Shown here one piece after another: positions 33,225 to 46,463 of a stretch of DNA of 64,000 nt; the stretch's first letter is position 1; every line of letters begins with the position of its first letter. Made by a program: the position numbers and the translations under genes. Source of the stretch: Malania oleifera (lineage: Eukaryota; Streptophyta; Magnoliopsida; Santalales; Ximeniaceae); contig NC_080423.1 of the NCBI RefSeq assembly GCF_029873635.1, positions 103,230,991 to 103,294,990 on the forward strand, read 5' to 3'. Under the pieces are notes generated by a model that was given only the letters and a program-made list of their open reading frames with translations, was not told the origin of the DNA and made no database searches.

Positions 33225-34868
33225 TGTTGGTTGCCCCAACCCGGGAGTATATAGTCTAGAGGGGGGGTGAATAGACTCTTTTCGCGGAATACGTATTTTT
33301 CTACAAAATAAAAACTCTTGGCAAGATACAAGAAATTATATCGCAATATGAATATAAATCATGCACAAGATATAAAATAAAGAGTATAAGGGAGAGAAAG
33401 AACAACACCGTTATTTTTACGTGGTTTGGCACCAAGCCTATGTCCACGCCTTAGCACCAAGCCAAGGATTCCACAATCCACTATAATCGCTCCTTCCACA
33501 GCGGAGCAAGCCTTACAAACTTGGAAACAAATCCCTACCGCTCACAAAAAGCTTTTATTAATTCAGATCACAAAGAACCTTACAACATGGTTCACAAAGA
33601 ATCGTTCACATGAAGATGGAAGATTACAAAGAATGCTCCTTACAATGAGCAAATATGATTTAAAACTCAAACCTTACACTACTCTCTCAAGAATTGAATC
33701 AAACACAATAAGTGAGTAAGAGAGAATGAGCACATGTAATGAAGAACTAATATGCAATGTGCTAGGTTTTGTATAAAATGATGTTTTTTTACTAACAATA
33801 ATCAAAGACCTTAAAAACCATGTTAATACAAGTCTAATAGCTTATATTTATAGCCCAAGAACCTTAGGAGCCATTAACTAGCCGTTGGGGGGAAGAAAAA
33901 ATATTTTATTTGGCAAACTAGCCGTTTTTCGCCCATTGGAGCGCTTATACCCAGGTCCCTGAATCAGAAAAAGTCACCAAAATAAAGTTGTGGCATTTTG
34001 TCTTAGCTTTCCAGGGACACCAAGATCGTCCCATTTGGATTTTTCTATAAAAAGTTATATCCAAAATACCGTAAGGTATTCAGGACTCAAGACTACACTA
34101 CGACAGTGACGATTACTTTGTTTTTCCTTGTCAAAAAGTGTTTTAATGACTCAAATCATTCTTGGACAAAATTATATGAAATATATTAAGTCTAATGAAG
34201 ATTAAAACTTGTCCAAATGAGTTTCCTTTTGAATATAATATATTTTAATTAATAAAACACGTTTGAAAACCCATTTTGATATCTTATATGCTTAGTATGT
34301 CCTTTTGTAAATATACTCAACTTTCTTTGAACCTTTAGGACATTAAACTTGTTTTAACACAATCGGGATTAAGTATAAAAATGTTCTTAAAACTAGGATG
34401 TTAAAAACTTGTCCCTTTGAAAACATATTTGAGTTTTAGGATTCATTTGACAAACTCTTGTTTTAACTTAGAAAGCTATGAAAGGTGAGTTTGTGTTTAT
34501 GTCTTTAGTGCAATCCTATAAACTCATGTGTCCTAGTATGCATGTGCTTTGCTCAACTCTTACTCAGAAATCATGTAAGAAACACACTCCCAAGAGTTAC
34601 AAAACATACTACCTCACACAACTCTTATTACAAATAATTCTACAATTAAGCTTTCTTTGGTTGTGTTTGGGTCATACCGAGTACGTGTCCATTTGATCTT
34701 TCCTTCTTGACGTCTACTCGGTCCGATCTTTGCCTTCGATCCAATAATTCATGTACGAGTACCTGTACTAAACATGATCTGCAAAGATAGGAAAACACTA
34801 GGAACAACATATAGGTTAATATCATCAAAACACATTAAACAATGATGGTGTAGCCACTTAGGCTAACA
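33225..34868 (-). mobile_element. Ty1/copia element C: 3' LTR
   Basis: On the minus strand the LTR begins TGTTAGCCTAAGTGG at 34868, preceded by a polypurine tract (AAAAGGGGGAGAAG), and ends near 33225 with CCAACA. Its plus-strand left edge has the CTAGAGGGGGGGTGAATAG phrase seen in SIRE-like LTRs. Its interior continues to the right, into the reverse transcriptase remnant. Confidence 0.75.
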
Positions 34869-36443
34869 CTTATAACTTATATTCTTCTCCCCCTTTTGAC
34901 ATCAACAAAAAGGTAGGTATCCAAATGTTCTGACTTAAATATCTCATTTCTGCAAAACAAAACTCAACTTCTCCCCCTATGTTATTCAATTTACTCCTCT
35001 GCCTTTCTAATGTATATTTGTGTTGTGGAATCAAATGTCAATGTGTACAAACATAGTATTTCAATTTACATAGGCATGTATAAGCAAATTAATCAATTAT
35101 TAAAATCCAAACACTTAACCATTCGATAATCATGTCTTGAGTTCAATGCCAGATATCATAAGACTTTGGAAAAATTTTGATACTAAATGTTAGAAAATTT
35201 TTCCAAGTGTGATACCAAATACGATAAATTTAACCAATTGTTAATTTTGGTCCCCCATAATTATGTAGTCTAATATAATTCTAGACAACTTCTCGACTAT
35301 GCATAAGACCTAATTCAAGTCAAATCTGGATAAACCTATCCTCCAGAAGTGGGTCCATGAATATGTATGCCCATTGTTCATCTGTACATACAAACTCAAG
35401 TGTCACATCTCATTTTTTGTACATGATCATAAAGAAAATGATGTCTAATTTTTATATGTTTAGTTCATGAATGTAATATAAGATTCTTTGAGATGTTTAT
35501 TGCACTCGTATTGTCACATCTTATAGGAATTATGTCATAACTTAATCCAAAATCCATCAGTTGTTGCTTCATGTATAGCATTTGAGCACAACAACTTCCT
35601 GCCGCTATGTATTCTGCCTCCACTGTGGAAAGAGCAACTAAATTCTTCTTCTTTGAAAACCAAGATACTAAAGAATGTCCTAGGAAATGACATGTGTCAC
35701 TCGTGCTCTTTCTATGCACTTTACTACCGGCAAAATCAGCATTTGAATAGCTAATAATCTCAAAGGATGTATACTTAGGATACCATAATCCTTATTCAAT
35801 GGTTCCTATCAGGTATCTAAATATTTATTTAATAGCTTATAAATGTGACTCTTTTGGTGCAACCTGAAATCTTGCGCACAAACATATACTGAACATTATG
35901 TCAGGTCTGCTAACAGTCAGATATAGTGAGCTACCAATCATCCCGCGATAGAGCTTGACATCCACTGGTATACCTTGTTCGTCTCTATCTAATTTCAATG
36001 AAGAGTTCATAGGTGTCCCTAGAATTTTTCCATCTTCCATATTAAACCTTTTGAGAAGATCTCTAATGTACTTCAATTGATTTATAAAAATTCCATGTTT
36101 TGCTTGTTTGATCTGAAGTCCTAGAAAGAAATTTAGTTCGCCCATCATGCTTATCTGAAATTCATTTTGCATAGTACTTGCAAACTCATTGCACAACTCT
36201 TCATTTGTTGCTCCAAATATGATATCATCTACATATACTTGAACTAGGAGCATGTTATTATTCTTAGACTTTATGAAAAGTGTTGTGTTTATCTTCCCTC
36301 GGATAAATCCATTATCTAGTAGAAAACCGTTTATTCTTTCATACCAAGCTCTAGGAGCTTGCTTTAAGCCATACAAGGCTTTTGTTAGTATATAAACATG
36401 ATTTGAATACTTATGGTTTTCAAAACCTGGGGATGCCTTCCTG

Positions 36444-36445
<2 letters not shown>
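34869..36445 (-). mobile_element. Copia element C: reverse transcriptase and RNase H remnant
   Basis: Non-coding 3' interior to about 35465, then minus-strand coding sequence for RNase H (RKSTSDTCHFLG, STVEAEYIAA, CDNTSAINISK) and, at 35837-36440, reverse transcriptase with MYGLKQAPRAWY, the active-site YVDDIIFGATN, and SRPDIMFSICLCARFQ. The type resembles SIRE/Maximus copia elements. The upstream parts of pol, gag and the 5' LTR are absent. Fossil, with a small number of breaks. Confidence 0.9.
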
Positions 36446-36514
<69 letters not shown>

Positions 36515-36660
36515 AGAGAGAGAGACGCCTTCCTAGAGCCTCTAGCTTTAGGAAGGTTTATATATTAATATTATAATATTATATCATATTATATTAATAT
36601 AGTATATTATCTAATTAATTAATTTTTTATTTTTATTTTTTACTTTTCCGGGTCTTCACA
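36446..36660 (-). mobile_element. Gypsy LTR start fragment with GA tract
   Basis: On the minus strand it begins TGTGAAGACCCGG at 36660, a gypsy LTR-like start, and runs into a (GA)n tract (about 36445-36510). The remainder of the LTR is absent. It separates the copia C remnant from the copia A LTR copy. Confidence 0.5.
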
Positions 36661-37222
36661 ATACATATAATGTCATCACCCAACTCACTGAGTATTTTGA
36701 CCCATAAAAAATCTCACTCTTTTATTAATCAAAGTAATAAACATTATATGCACGTGTCCAATAATCAAATCAGGATTAAGAGCATAAATACTCATAATAA
36801 CCATGAGGTATTAATTATTTTATATAGTCAATATAAAAATAATTTCCCTAAGACGGTCATGTTCAATACACACAAAATGTACTAGTACAAGGAGTTGGAA
36901 CTGTACCATTCCCAAAAGTCAAGACAAACCTAGTAAAACCTTGTACTACAATCCTACCAATGGTGTGTCCAATTTCATTTAAGACTGTGAACAATAAACT
37001 TATATTCTATAAGAACTGATGATCTAATTTTCTATGTATAAGTTGTACTCTACACACTAGATCACCTACTATATAGAATAAAAGACACACATGCATAATC
37101 ATTAAATAAATAATGTCAGACAAACATTACTCACAAAGATTTTCATTATGAAATAACTAAAGCTATTAATAAATACTTAAACCGATTACATAAAGCATGT
37201 CTTTTAGCATAAATCTCTAACA
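36661..37222 (-). mobile_element. Copia element A: part of the 5' LTR
   Basis: Aligns along its length with 27357-27579 plus 29748-30065, that is, the 3' LTR of element A with the gypsy insertion removed. It begins TGTTAGAGAT at 37222 on the minus strand and, unlike the copy at 30065, is not preceded by a purine tract, so it reads as a 5' LTR next to host DNA. Confidence 0.75.
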
Positions 37223-40200
37223 GGTAAAACTAGTTGTTGGCGTGCAATAGCTTCACTCCATCTTGGAGAATCTAAGTGAAACTCTATTAAAAAAATCCAA
37301 GCTATTCTTGCCTCTTCTCCATCTCATTATCCTAAATATGCATCGACTGGCTACCAAGTGAGAACTTATTATATTTTGCAACTTCAATGTTTAACGATTT
37401 ACATCAAGCTTGCCAAGCTATTGAACAAATCCTTGCATCATCAATACCTATTCTAATTAAAATTACTGTCGTATCAATATTTGTCCATCTAGTACCATGA
37501 GAACCATATAAAATTTATAGACACAAGTTTTAAAAATAGCACTATCATGTCATTATTAGCATATAAAAAGTCACTGTTAATCTAAGAATTTTTTCTTATT
37601 CACCCTTATGACCTACTGAAATTTAAACTAGAAGTTGCTTCTACTACTAAATGAACGCAACCTTAAATTATACATATTCTCCTTAATTTACATGTCATGA
37701 TACTCTTAACACTATGTATGGAAAGGTTTTGGATTTGAATTTGTATTCGATTTGAATAAAATGTAATACAAAGTTATATTGAAATTTACCCAAATCCAAA
37801 TCTAAGGTTTGAAATTCATGCTCGGAAAAAAAAAAAAAATTCCAGCCTAAAAGACAATGTTTGCATTCCAAACTTCACAAAAACTTCACCAAAATTGAAT
37901 AAAAAAAAATGCATTTCCACTTATAATGGGTGGTGTTGAAAACTATAAATATATATACTTGGACATGTTCTGAAACAATCTCAACCCTTTTCTAGTTTAC
38001 CTGTCTTTCACAAAATGATAGGCATGGAAACAAAAGGAGCCTGTAATAATGACTCGCCGGTGATATGCCAATTCCAGCTCGTCTCATGGAGGCAAATAGC
38101 ACATTCAAGCAGGTGCCAGTGCCACATGCTCTTCATACCCATTTGGTCCCACACTAATTGGCACCGCCCAGACTACAAAACAATCAACCTAAAATGTTAG
38201 TATTGGACAGTTGTAAAAACAAGCAATCTGCACTGTAATGAAGAAGCCTAGCTATACAGATAGGTAGAGGGAGAATGAGTCAGAAACAAATGTAGCTCTC
38301 TATGTATGTATATATTATTCTTGCACCCACTAGGTAGCTAGCTTAGCTGGCTGTTATTAACACAAGTGGGTTTTCAATAAGTGTGAACATTAACTTGCCC
38401 TTCATTCCAAAATGGCTAATGGGTCAGGGGTGCACTCATGCCCTCCCCACCCTTATCAGATTTACCCTATGATTTGCCTACTGCAATGTAGTTGGAACCA
38501 TTTGCGTGCACTTGGGGATTTGCTTCTTTTGTTTTTCCACTTTTTTTGAATAAAAAAAAAAGACAAAAAGGAAAAAATACAAGATCATGTAAGAAGGTTA
38601 AAGAAATTGTGTCTTTGTTTTCCTCTTCTTGTTTGATTGAAGGGTTCGAAATGAGAAGGGGGAAATGATTATTAATGGAGCAATGCTATTCTACACGGCT
38701 CATGGCCATCACAGGCAAACGTGATAACAAGAGAACGTATGGGTACAGTAAGTGGCCTTCCTTATCCTTCACTTTGAATGACAAGTCTAGAGACATATTC
38801 ATTTATGAAAAATAATTTTATTTTTTATTTTTTTATTATTTTTTAAAAAAATTTAAGAAAAGACATCTCATTTTCTTGTTTTTTATCATTTGTATACACT
38901 CGAAAGTTTAAAAAATAAAAAATATTTTCTAGATCTTTGTATACAAATGCTTAAAAAATAAAAAATAATGTGACAAATGAAAATTCTTTTATAAGAAAAA
39001 AAGCTTTACTCTTTCTATTTATTTTCTTTCTATTCTCCTTTATTTTTTTAATATACATCCAAATAAAAAAAATTCAACTCACTTTTTCTTTGTTTAGCAA
39101 TCAAAGTGTGGATTCTACTAGTGAACCAAGACCCCCCCCCCCCTCTCACTCCTCAACAAACAAAAAAAGGGAAGAAAAAAAAAACCATGATTAGGTACCA
39201 CCAAATACCTAGTTAGGCATTGTGGAGATCCTCTAATTGTCTCAAAGACCATAATAAAAAATTTTAAAAGTGCATATATATGAATTGCTAAACCTAGAAA
39301 TATATTGTCTTCATTTTTTAATAGATTAAATCCTTGTTCACTCAATATTTTAATAGGAAAAAGGAGAAAGAAGATTGAAGAAGGTGGAAAACCCATGCCT
39401 TCCTTCAGGATTAAGTGGTGGTTAACTAATGTATGGGGTTGCTTATTTGGATAACCTAAATTAAAGTTGGTTTATGTTAGGATAAATTTGGTTACCCACC
39501 AAACTTATCATTTGGGATATCTTGCTTTCTTGTATGCCATGCTTTTTTAAGAAATAAAAATTAGGGTAATATTGAACTCATAATTAACTATACTTACATG
39601 GATTAGTTCTTAACCACAAGGGTATTTTGGGGATTACAAAAGAAGCATTTTGAGAAGAGGACAAGAGCTTGGTCTATTTGTTGCTGCCCACTTGATTAAC
39701 ATGTGCTGGCAAGGTGCAAGTGCTGCTCTGCCTTGATTTGAATTAGAAATAATAATTGTATATTAACTAATTAATTAATCATCTTTTATGAAAAATGACT
39801 ATGAAAGCCCCATCTTGACTAGGTTATATTTGAAAGATACGTAGTTGCCAGATAGTATGTGGGTAAAGTCTTTTAAAATTAGCATCAAAGATTTGAAATT
39901 CAACCATAACTTTACTCCTCGCTTTGGCTAATATTTTTTTTTTTCCAAATGAAAATTACCTTTTTGGGTTTTTTCTCAAATGAAAATTACTTAGTTAAAA
40001 AACTCATTGTTGTCAAACAAAATGAAAGGAAAAATAAAATAATTTTATATGGTTTTGTAGTATTATGCCTACATTTATATTGACTTGCGAAATTTTGACT
40101 CTATCATCAATAAAGAACTATTTAAGATTTTTAACCCTCAACTATACGTATATATAGTTCTTATGTTAAAACCCTAAAATACCCACATAAATATGAGTCC

Positions 40201-41509
40201 AACCCAATATTTAAATTATTATAAACTTCATAGCCTTAAAATATACATTTTTTTACCTTTAAAATGTTTAAATTTGAGGACAAAATAATAATTTCATTTG
40301 TTTAATTATTTTACTTTAATATATTTATAACAAAAAGATCTGACCATAATTGATGAATAATTTTAGTGCCTAGCACAAAAATTCTCCTACAACAAATATC
40401 CACTCGAATAGAGATTTAATCTCACAAAAAATCAAATTTTAAATGTTTCATCAATTTAACAATTCACTCCAAAATTTATTTGTAATCTCTAAGCTAAATA
40501 ACTTGAGCTCACAATCTTTCTTCTTTTTTTTCCACATTTCATTTCAATCAAAAGGAGAAATATGTGTATGACCACATGCACATACATGCCTCTCTTCCCA
40601 CCCATGTGAGATTATGACCCACATGTCTTGCTACTATTAAGATTCATATTAATTATATATTAACTCTAAGTAAGTATGTTTAAATATTTTTTTTTTGAGA
40701 AAAACACTAATATGTTTTTGGGAGTAAGGGGGGGGGGGGTTGTACATACATTTTCACATCTATGCATTGCCAATAAGAACTAATGTGAATGACATTATAT
40801 CACATGACCAATTCATTATTTCATAAACTCAATTATATTATACATAGAGTTTTGACTAACATGTGGAAATATTTTTTGTCATTTATTTCTAGTAAGAGCA
40901 TGAAAGGTGTGATAGGGAGTGTGTGTTTAGTTTTTCATTTTTATTTCTATTAAAGATTCATCTCATATTAAATTTAAACTCAAAACTTCTAATGACTCTT
41001 ATTTGATATGACAAAATAAAATGAAAAGAAATTTTATATAATAATAGGGTAAAATTTAAAGAATTATTTTTATTTCATTCTATTTTTATGTATTGAATTT
41101 GAATAATAGTAGGAATGTCTTATTCTTAAAATTATAAGTTGTTAAAAGAATGATTTTTTATAAAAAAAAAAAAAAAAAATTATGTGGCCTTGAAGTGTGG
41201 ATAGTTCAGTGTCTTTAAGGAGATATATTTTTTCCTTGTTCAAATGAGTTTGAAACATGAAAATAATGATACAAATCATCTCTAGTCTTAAGGCTACAAA
41301 CAAATCAAATTGTTCACAGGCAGCTTGGGAATTTGAATCAACAAGAGGTTGTTCAAGTTCGTTCGTTATATGAATAAGTGATTTTCGAATCCAATTTTAT
41401 GGTGTCATTTAATAAACAAGTCGAACTTAAATATGAATGAACTCGGCTCTTTTAGGCTCGTGAATAGCTCAATTGGCTTAATTTGGGCTCATTTAATACA
41501 CTTGGATTA
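37223..41509. other. Intergenic, 4.3 kb, no gene recognised
   Basis: Holds the second MITE-like fold-back (37725-37840), homopolymer runs (C-run near 39133, G-run near 40731, A-run near 41163) and AT-rich sequence. The stretch at about 38030-38190 is clearly richer in G and C than its surroundings and contains a 61-codon open frame without recognisable domain; its nature is unknown. Other open frames here are low complexity. Confidence 0.5.
37725..37840. mobile_element. MITE-like fold-back, copy 2
   Basis: Diverged copy of the fold-back at 2855-2990: TTTGGATTTG at the left, CCAAATCCAAATCTAAGG and GAAATTCATGCTC at the right, with AATGTAATACAAAGTTATATTGAAATTT between. Confidence 0.45.
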
Positions 41510-43806
41510 TGTTGACTTTTTGAGTCATATCTCGTTTTGATTATGACAAATACAAAGTATCTTACCTGTGCATTGAGTATATGAGCAGGATTATCACTTT
41601 GCATGCGCGGATGGTAAGGATAACATAGAAGCCATGAGGAGCTGAAATTCAACATCACCTGACGCATGACATGGTTATACGTAGTGCAAAAGGAATTAAG
41701 ACAAATCTTTCAAATTGTAATTGCATTCAGTTTATTTGGGTATGTAATATTAATATGGTTTGTAATTATTGCATCTCATGCATGATAGGGATGAATGCTC
41801 AGTGGACCATAGATTGACTCAAAGGAACTAATACCCTTAAGATAAAATGTCACAACTTATTCACACAAGGTTGAAAAAGTTCAAGGGCCAAAATGGATTT
41901 AACAAAGACTAGGTCTTAGACTGACCTTAGGTCCCCAGGAACTTCAAGAAAAATCCCCTATAAACTCAAAAGTAATACCTATGTAAACAAGGGTGTCTTT
42001 CTAATAAAAAATCAGAACATAACTTAACTTTGAAAGAGCTCCGGGCGACCGACCAAAGGGTGTTATAATTGCCTCGGTCGACCGAACTAGTAAAAAATCA
42101 ATTCTTTGACTTGGCTCAGGCGACCGACCCATATTTGAACTAAATGTCCACGGTCGACCGAACCTTAGAGTTGTCACTTTTCACTAGCCCCGACCAACCG
42201 AACTTATAATTCAAAATCATCCCGAGCGACCAAATTGTGAGGCACCGCAAACCGAAGAAAGAACCGAGCGCCCGAACCCACGAAGATTAGGAAATCGCCT
42301 TGGCTTCAACCAACAAAACTCACTCATAGGCACCCGAACCAAATACAAGCTTTGTGCCTAGTCGGGCGACTGGTCCTAAGGACCGCGTGACCGAATCTCT
42401 CAAGTTGCCAAGAAATAACCACGGTAATTGGGGTTAAACTTAATTAAACTTCTTCTAAAATACCAAATGAGTCCCCAACGATTATATTTTGTGGAGTACC
42501 TATACATACCACTTCATTTGCTCTAATTAGCAAGAAGATTAGCAAATAGATTAGCAAAAGCTCTCTCAAATTTTTATACTCCTATTTGCTCATACTCCAT
42601 AATTTTTCCAAGCCTATTTGTTCATACTCTCTCAAACTCTTATTTTCAAAAATCATTGTGAAATAGAGAGTAACATTTTCTTGTTTTCCTCTCTTGCAAA
42701 TTAATTGCAAGATAGAAAGGAGATTGATTTGGTTTTATTGTGTGCTTCAAATCTTTGTTTGAAAAATCACCACTCTTATATATTTAATATTTTAAAATCC
42801 TTTTAAGAGTATTCTTTTAAAGTTTTTCCCATTGATTTTAAGTGATACATCTATTTCTCTTGAGAAAAACTCTCCATAGCTTGGGTGTCTTAGCATTTTC
42901 ATTGCAAGACTCAAAGGCTTCATTTGTGATTATTGAAAAACCTTTTTGAAGCTAATCTCTATTGCTACCTATACTTCATTGTAGAAATTTATCTATGGTA
43001 GACATAATATTGTGCATTGATAAATATTTGGAGTGCATTATATTTTGAATCAAGAAACTTATTCAATTAGCATCTCTCATATTATCATATAACTTATTTG
43101 ATTAAGAGGTATATTTGACATATTCGCTTGAGCATTAATTCCTTATCATACTTGAGTGCATTGATCATATTGTGCTTAATTGTTGTACATTCTACTTGTA
43201 GTAGAAGCATTTCCTTGTACACGAATTTGATTATCTGTTGTATTCCCGACGGGTGGTCGGAAGAGGGAGACTAGCCATGTGAATAGTCTTGAATTGCTCA
43301 AACTCGATTAGAATAGCACCAAACTAGTTCAGACCTGGTTAAAAGAACTAGGTGCACCATCTTATTAAGGTGTTATAAAGGTTGGGATCAGCCCTGTTAA
43401 TCTGACCTGGGGTATTCCCTTACCCAATAAGGAGAGGGAGATTGTAAACGGTGTCGCTCCACTCGCAAGTGAGCAAATTTGGTGAATCATCTTACTTGTG
43501 AGCTTGAGGCGGGGATGTAGGCATTGTTGGCCAAACTAAGATAGCATTTCTTGTGCCTGATTTTAATTTTTGCAATTTAAGTTCCTGCACTTGAATGTTT
43601 ATGTTTTACTATTGTGTATGATTGCAAATTACTAAGTCTGCTATTTATGCTTTGAATATTTGCTCAGTTAGTTGTTAGGGGAATCGAGACTATTTTAGAA
43701 AGACCCTAGGTTGTGTACTACTGACTGCGATTTGAACCAAACCTAGGAAGGATAATTTTTAAATACCCAATTCACCCACCCTCTCGGGAATACACCAATC
43801 CCAACA
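41510..43806 (+). mobile_element. Ty1/copia (SIRE-like) solo LTR
   Basis: A 2.3-kb LTR beginning TGTTGACTTTTTGAGTC and ending CCAATCCCAACA. The flanking 5-mers (41505-41509 and 43807-43811) agree at 4 of 5 positions. No interior is attached. U3 has an array of CGGTCGACCGA-like words (42047-42390) upstream of a TATA-like CTATACATA (about 42499). Near its end GTGAATTGGGTATT on the minus strand and the GAGGCGGGGATGTAGGC block near 43505 are typical of SIRE-like LTRs. Confidence 0.8.
42047..42390. repeat. GTCGAC palindrome array, copia solo LTR
   Basis: About eight words around CGGTCGACCGAA. Two have the full core (near 42077 and 42150); the others read GGCGACCGACC, CCGACCAACCGAAC, GAGCGACCAAA, GGCGACTGG and similar. 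The outer bases differ from the gypsy-type word, but the GTCGAC centre is the same. Confidence 0.75.
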
Positions 43807-43811
43807 TATTA

Positions 43812-45399
43812 GACTCATATATGAGCTATTTTTGTAAGTTTGAATTAGCCTTAATAGGATGTAATGGATTTAAAAGTAAAGATTGTTCCCGCATGAGTTT
43901 AATTAGCTCAAATTTCATATCCTAGATTTGTGGTAGGGCCAATGTTGAAGGCTAATAGGTTAGTTTGGTGGCAAAAAAAAAAAACACTCCAAGACAATAC
44001 TAATACAAAAGCCTCCTTTTACCATTTTACCTAGTGAAACCCTAAGAGCTTCTCACATCTCAAAGTAAGGGGTTCTAAAAGAATCAAACTATTTGTGAAC
44101 ATTTGGGTAACTCGATTCGATGAGGGATTGTGAGTTTGTTCATTTGCATAATAAAAAATTTTGAACAAGCATATTAAATTAGGTTTGATCTGAACTTGAC
44201 TCGGACTTGAGAGTAGATAAAAATTTGACAAACAAGCTTCAAACATAGCAAAGTTAAGATCAATTTGACTTGTTTGCAATCCAAACCTTTAGGATACAAT
44301 AAAATCACCAAAAATTTTCTATCAGCAAGCTTAAAGATAAATTCTGATAAATTCTACCATTAAAAAGAGTAACAATTATACCTTGTCAAATTGAAACCAT
44401 AGTTGAGAGAGTCATATCTCTTCAAAAGGATTTACAATTGTTAAATTTGAATTTTAAAATGAGAGTTGATTTTGCCCTCGACAATTATTTTCAAATGCCC
44501 AATAGTTGTATCTGATCTCTAGTTATTGTCTCAAGGACAAGTTGACCACATGTAGATCATATAGAAGAGCAAATTGCTCTAGGCAAGTTGACCGTGCATA
44601 GATCATGTAGAAGAGCATACTTGCCCTTGACAAGTTTGTCATGTGCAGGTCACATTGAAGAGCAGAGAAAGTCAAATGGAAAGTAGACCTTTTATAAACA
44701 AGTCAGCCACATACAAGTTACATGGAAGAGCAGATCTACTTTGGACAAATCAACCACGTGCAAGTCACGTGGAAGAGCAACCTACTCTAGACACATCGGC
44801 CACACACAGGGCAATCAGGACCTCCCAAGAGCCTACTCTCATCTCACAGAGCAATCCCACAAGCTATCACGAGAGTTCATCAACTATTCATCCCATCAAT
44901 TCTTGAAGCAATGACCCATTTTTCAGCATCAACAATTGTTGAATTAAAAAAAAAAACTATTTCCAAATATAAAACCTTAATTAATTTGCACTTTCTCCCT
45001 CCAATTTCAATTAAAACTAATCAAATTGAAAACGCCTTATAAACCTATCTCAATTCTTTCAAAACTTCCAAAGGGTAATTAACAATAAATTATAAAATCT
45101 TCTTCCCTCTCCCTTATATTACAACCTAAACAACTCCAACATGATTCCCAATTACACGAATCTAATAAATAATTCCTTAATACTAGCTAGAAAATAGCAA
45201 CATACATACAGCTGGTCTCATGGTGGAGTGGTATAGACTAAATGGCACATTTGTTGGTGCAGCACATGTTAATGTTAGTGAGGGAATTTCCATTTATTAA
45301 ACGCCTAGATCTGTTTTTATGCTTCTTGTTGGTTTATGCATGCATGAATATTACAAATATATTATGTTTATTAATCCCTATTCCATTTTTTAGCCTTCA

Positions 45400-45452
<53 letters not shown>

Positions 45453-46463
45453 AAAATTGAAGAGGGCCATTGGGTCAACATGATCAAGCCTCCTAAATTA
45501 CAATTCTTCCTTTTCTCTTTTTGGGTTTAGCAATGGTCTTGTCCTCTTATGGCGTGTTTGGCTCCCTAAATTAAGTAACTGGATCGGTCCATATATGAAT
45601 TGGTATTTTCATAAAATGTGTTACTTTGATCCGCCATAATCTCGTGTCTTACATGTTCAAAGTTTCGATAAGTAATATCACAGTTTTAATAATATCAACC
45701 TATTTAAATGAGATTTTTAACTATTACAAGTCGAAATCTTAAATATGAAAAATATGAATGAAAAGTATGCATCTATGCATAACAAAAAGGTGAAGGGTTC
45801 GATTCTTTCCTTCACATATCACACACACCTACCTCGCTAATATCTATTTTTGTGTGCTTTTGGAGATTAAAGTCAACATTCAAATATAATTGGAGTGTTT
45901 AATTGGTGACTCTTAATAATTTGAAAATACTAAATTGTGCTTTTTTAATCTAATTTTTGTAATCTACCATTAGAAAAAGTTAATTAAATTCAAAAACTTA
46001 TTTTGTTGACAAACACTCTACATTATAACTTCTCTATTTGTTATAATAACAAAAGCAACTGTGAATTTCAACTAAGGGTTGACGAGAAAATAAAAAGATA
46101 AAAAACAAGAAACAAATTATAAGATCAAACAAAATCTAACTAAAAATCAATTGCCCATTTTATGATTTGAAATTTTCAATTTTTTTGTTAACTATTTAGT
46201 TTTGATTTAGCACGTTCAATAATCACAGTTAACAAAATTAAACCAATATATTGTCATCATACACACACATGGAGTCATCAAGGTTTTTTTTTTTAAAAAA
46301 AATTAAGCATTCTATTATTTTTTTTACCTTTCATTTATGGCGGAATTAGTTCTCATTCAAGATTGATAAATTGTGATTTTTCAATATATATATATATATT
46401 TGCATGAAGTGTACCATCTTCTAATTTATTTAGCTCAATAACTATTGTATATTATTGAAATGA
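43812..46463. other. Intergenic with minisatellite and microsatellite
   Basis: No gene is recognised. It holds the 47-bp minisatellite at 44535-44835 and a (TA)n tract at about 45402-45444. The open frame at 44643-44906 is a translation of the minisatellite and not a gene. Confidence 0.55.
44535..44835. repeat. Minisatellite, about six 47-bp units
   Basis: Units start near 44535, 44582, 44628, 44697, 44743 and 44789. Consensus parts are GACAAGTTGACCACATG, then CAAGTCACATGGAAGAGCA and CTACTCTA. Unit three carries about 22 extra bases. The fifth unit contains two CACGTG hexamers. Confidence 0.9.

Noticed and set aside
33426-33719. 97-codon plus-strand open frame
   Set aside because: It lies inside the LTR of copia element C and shows no domain.
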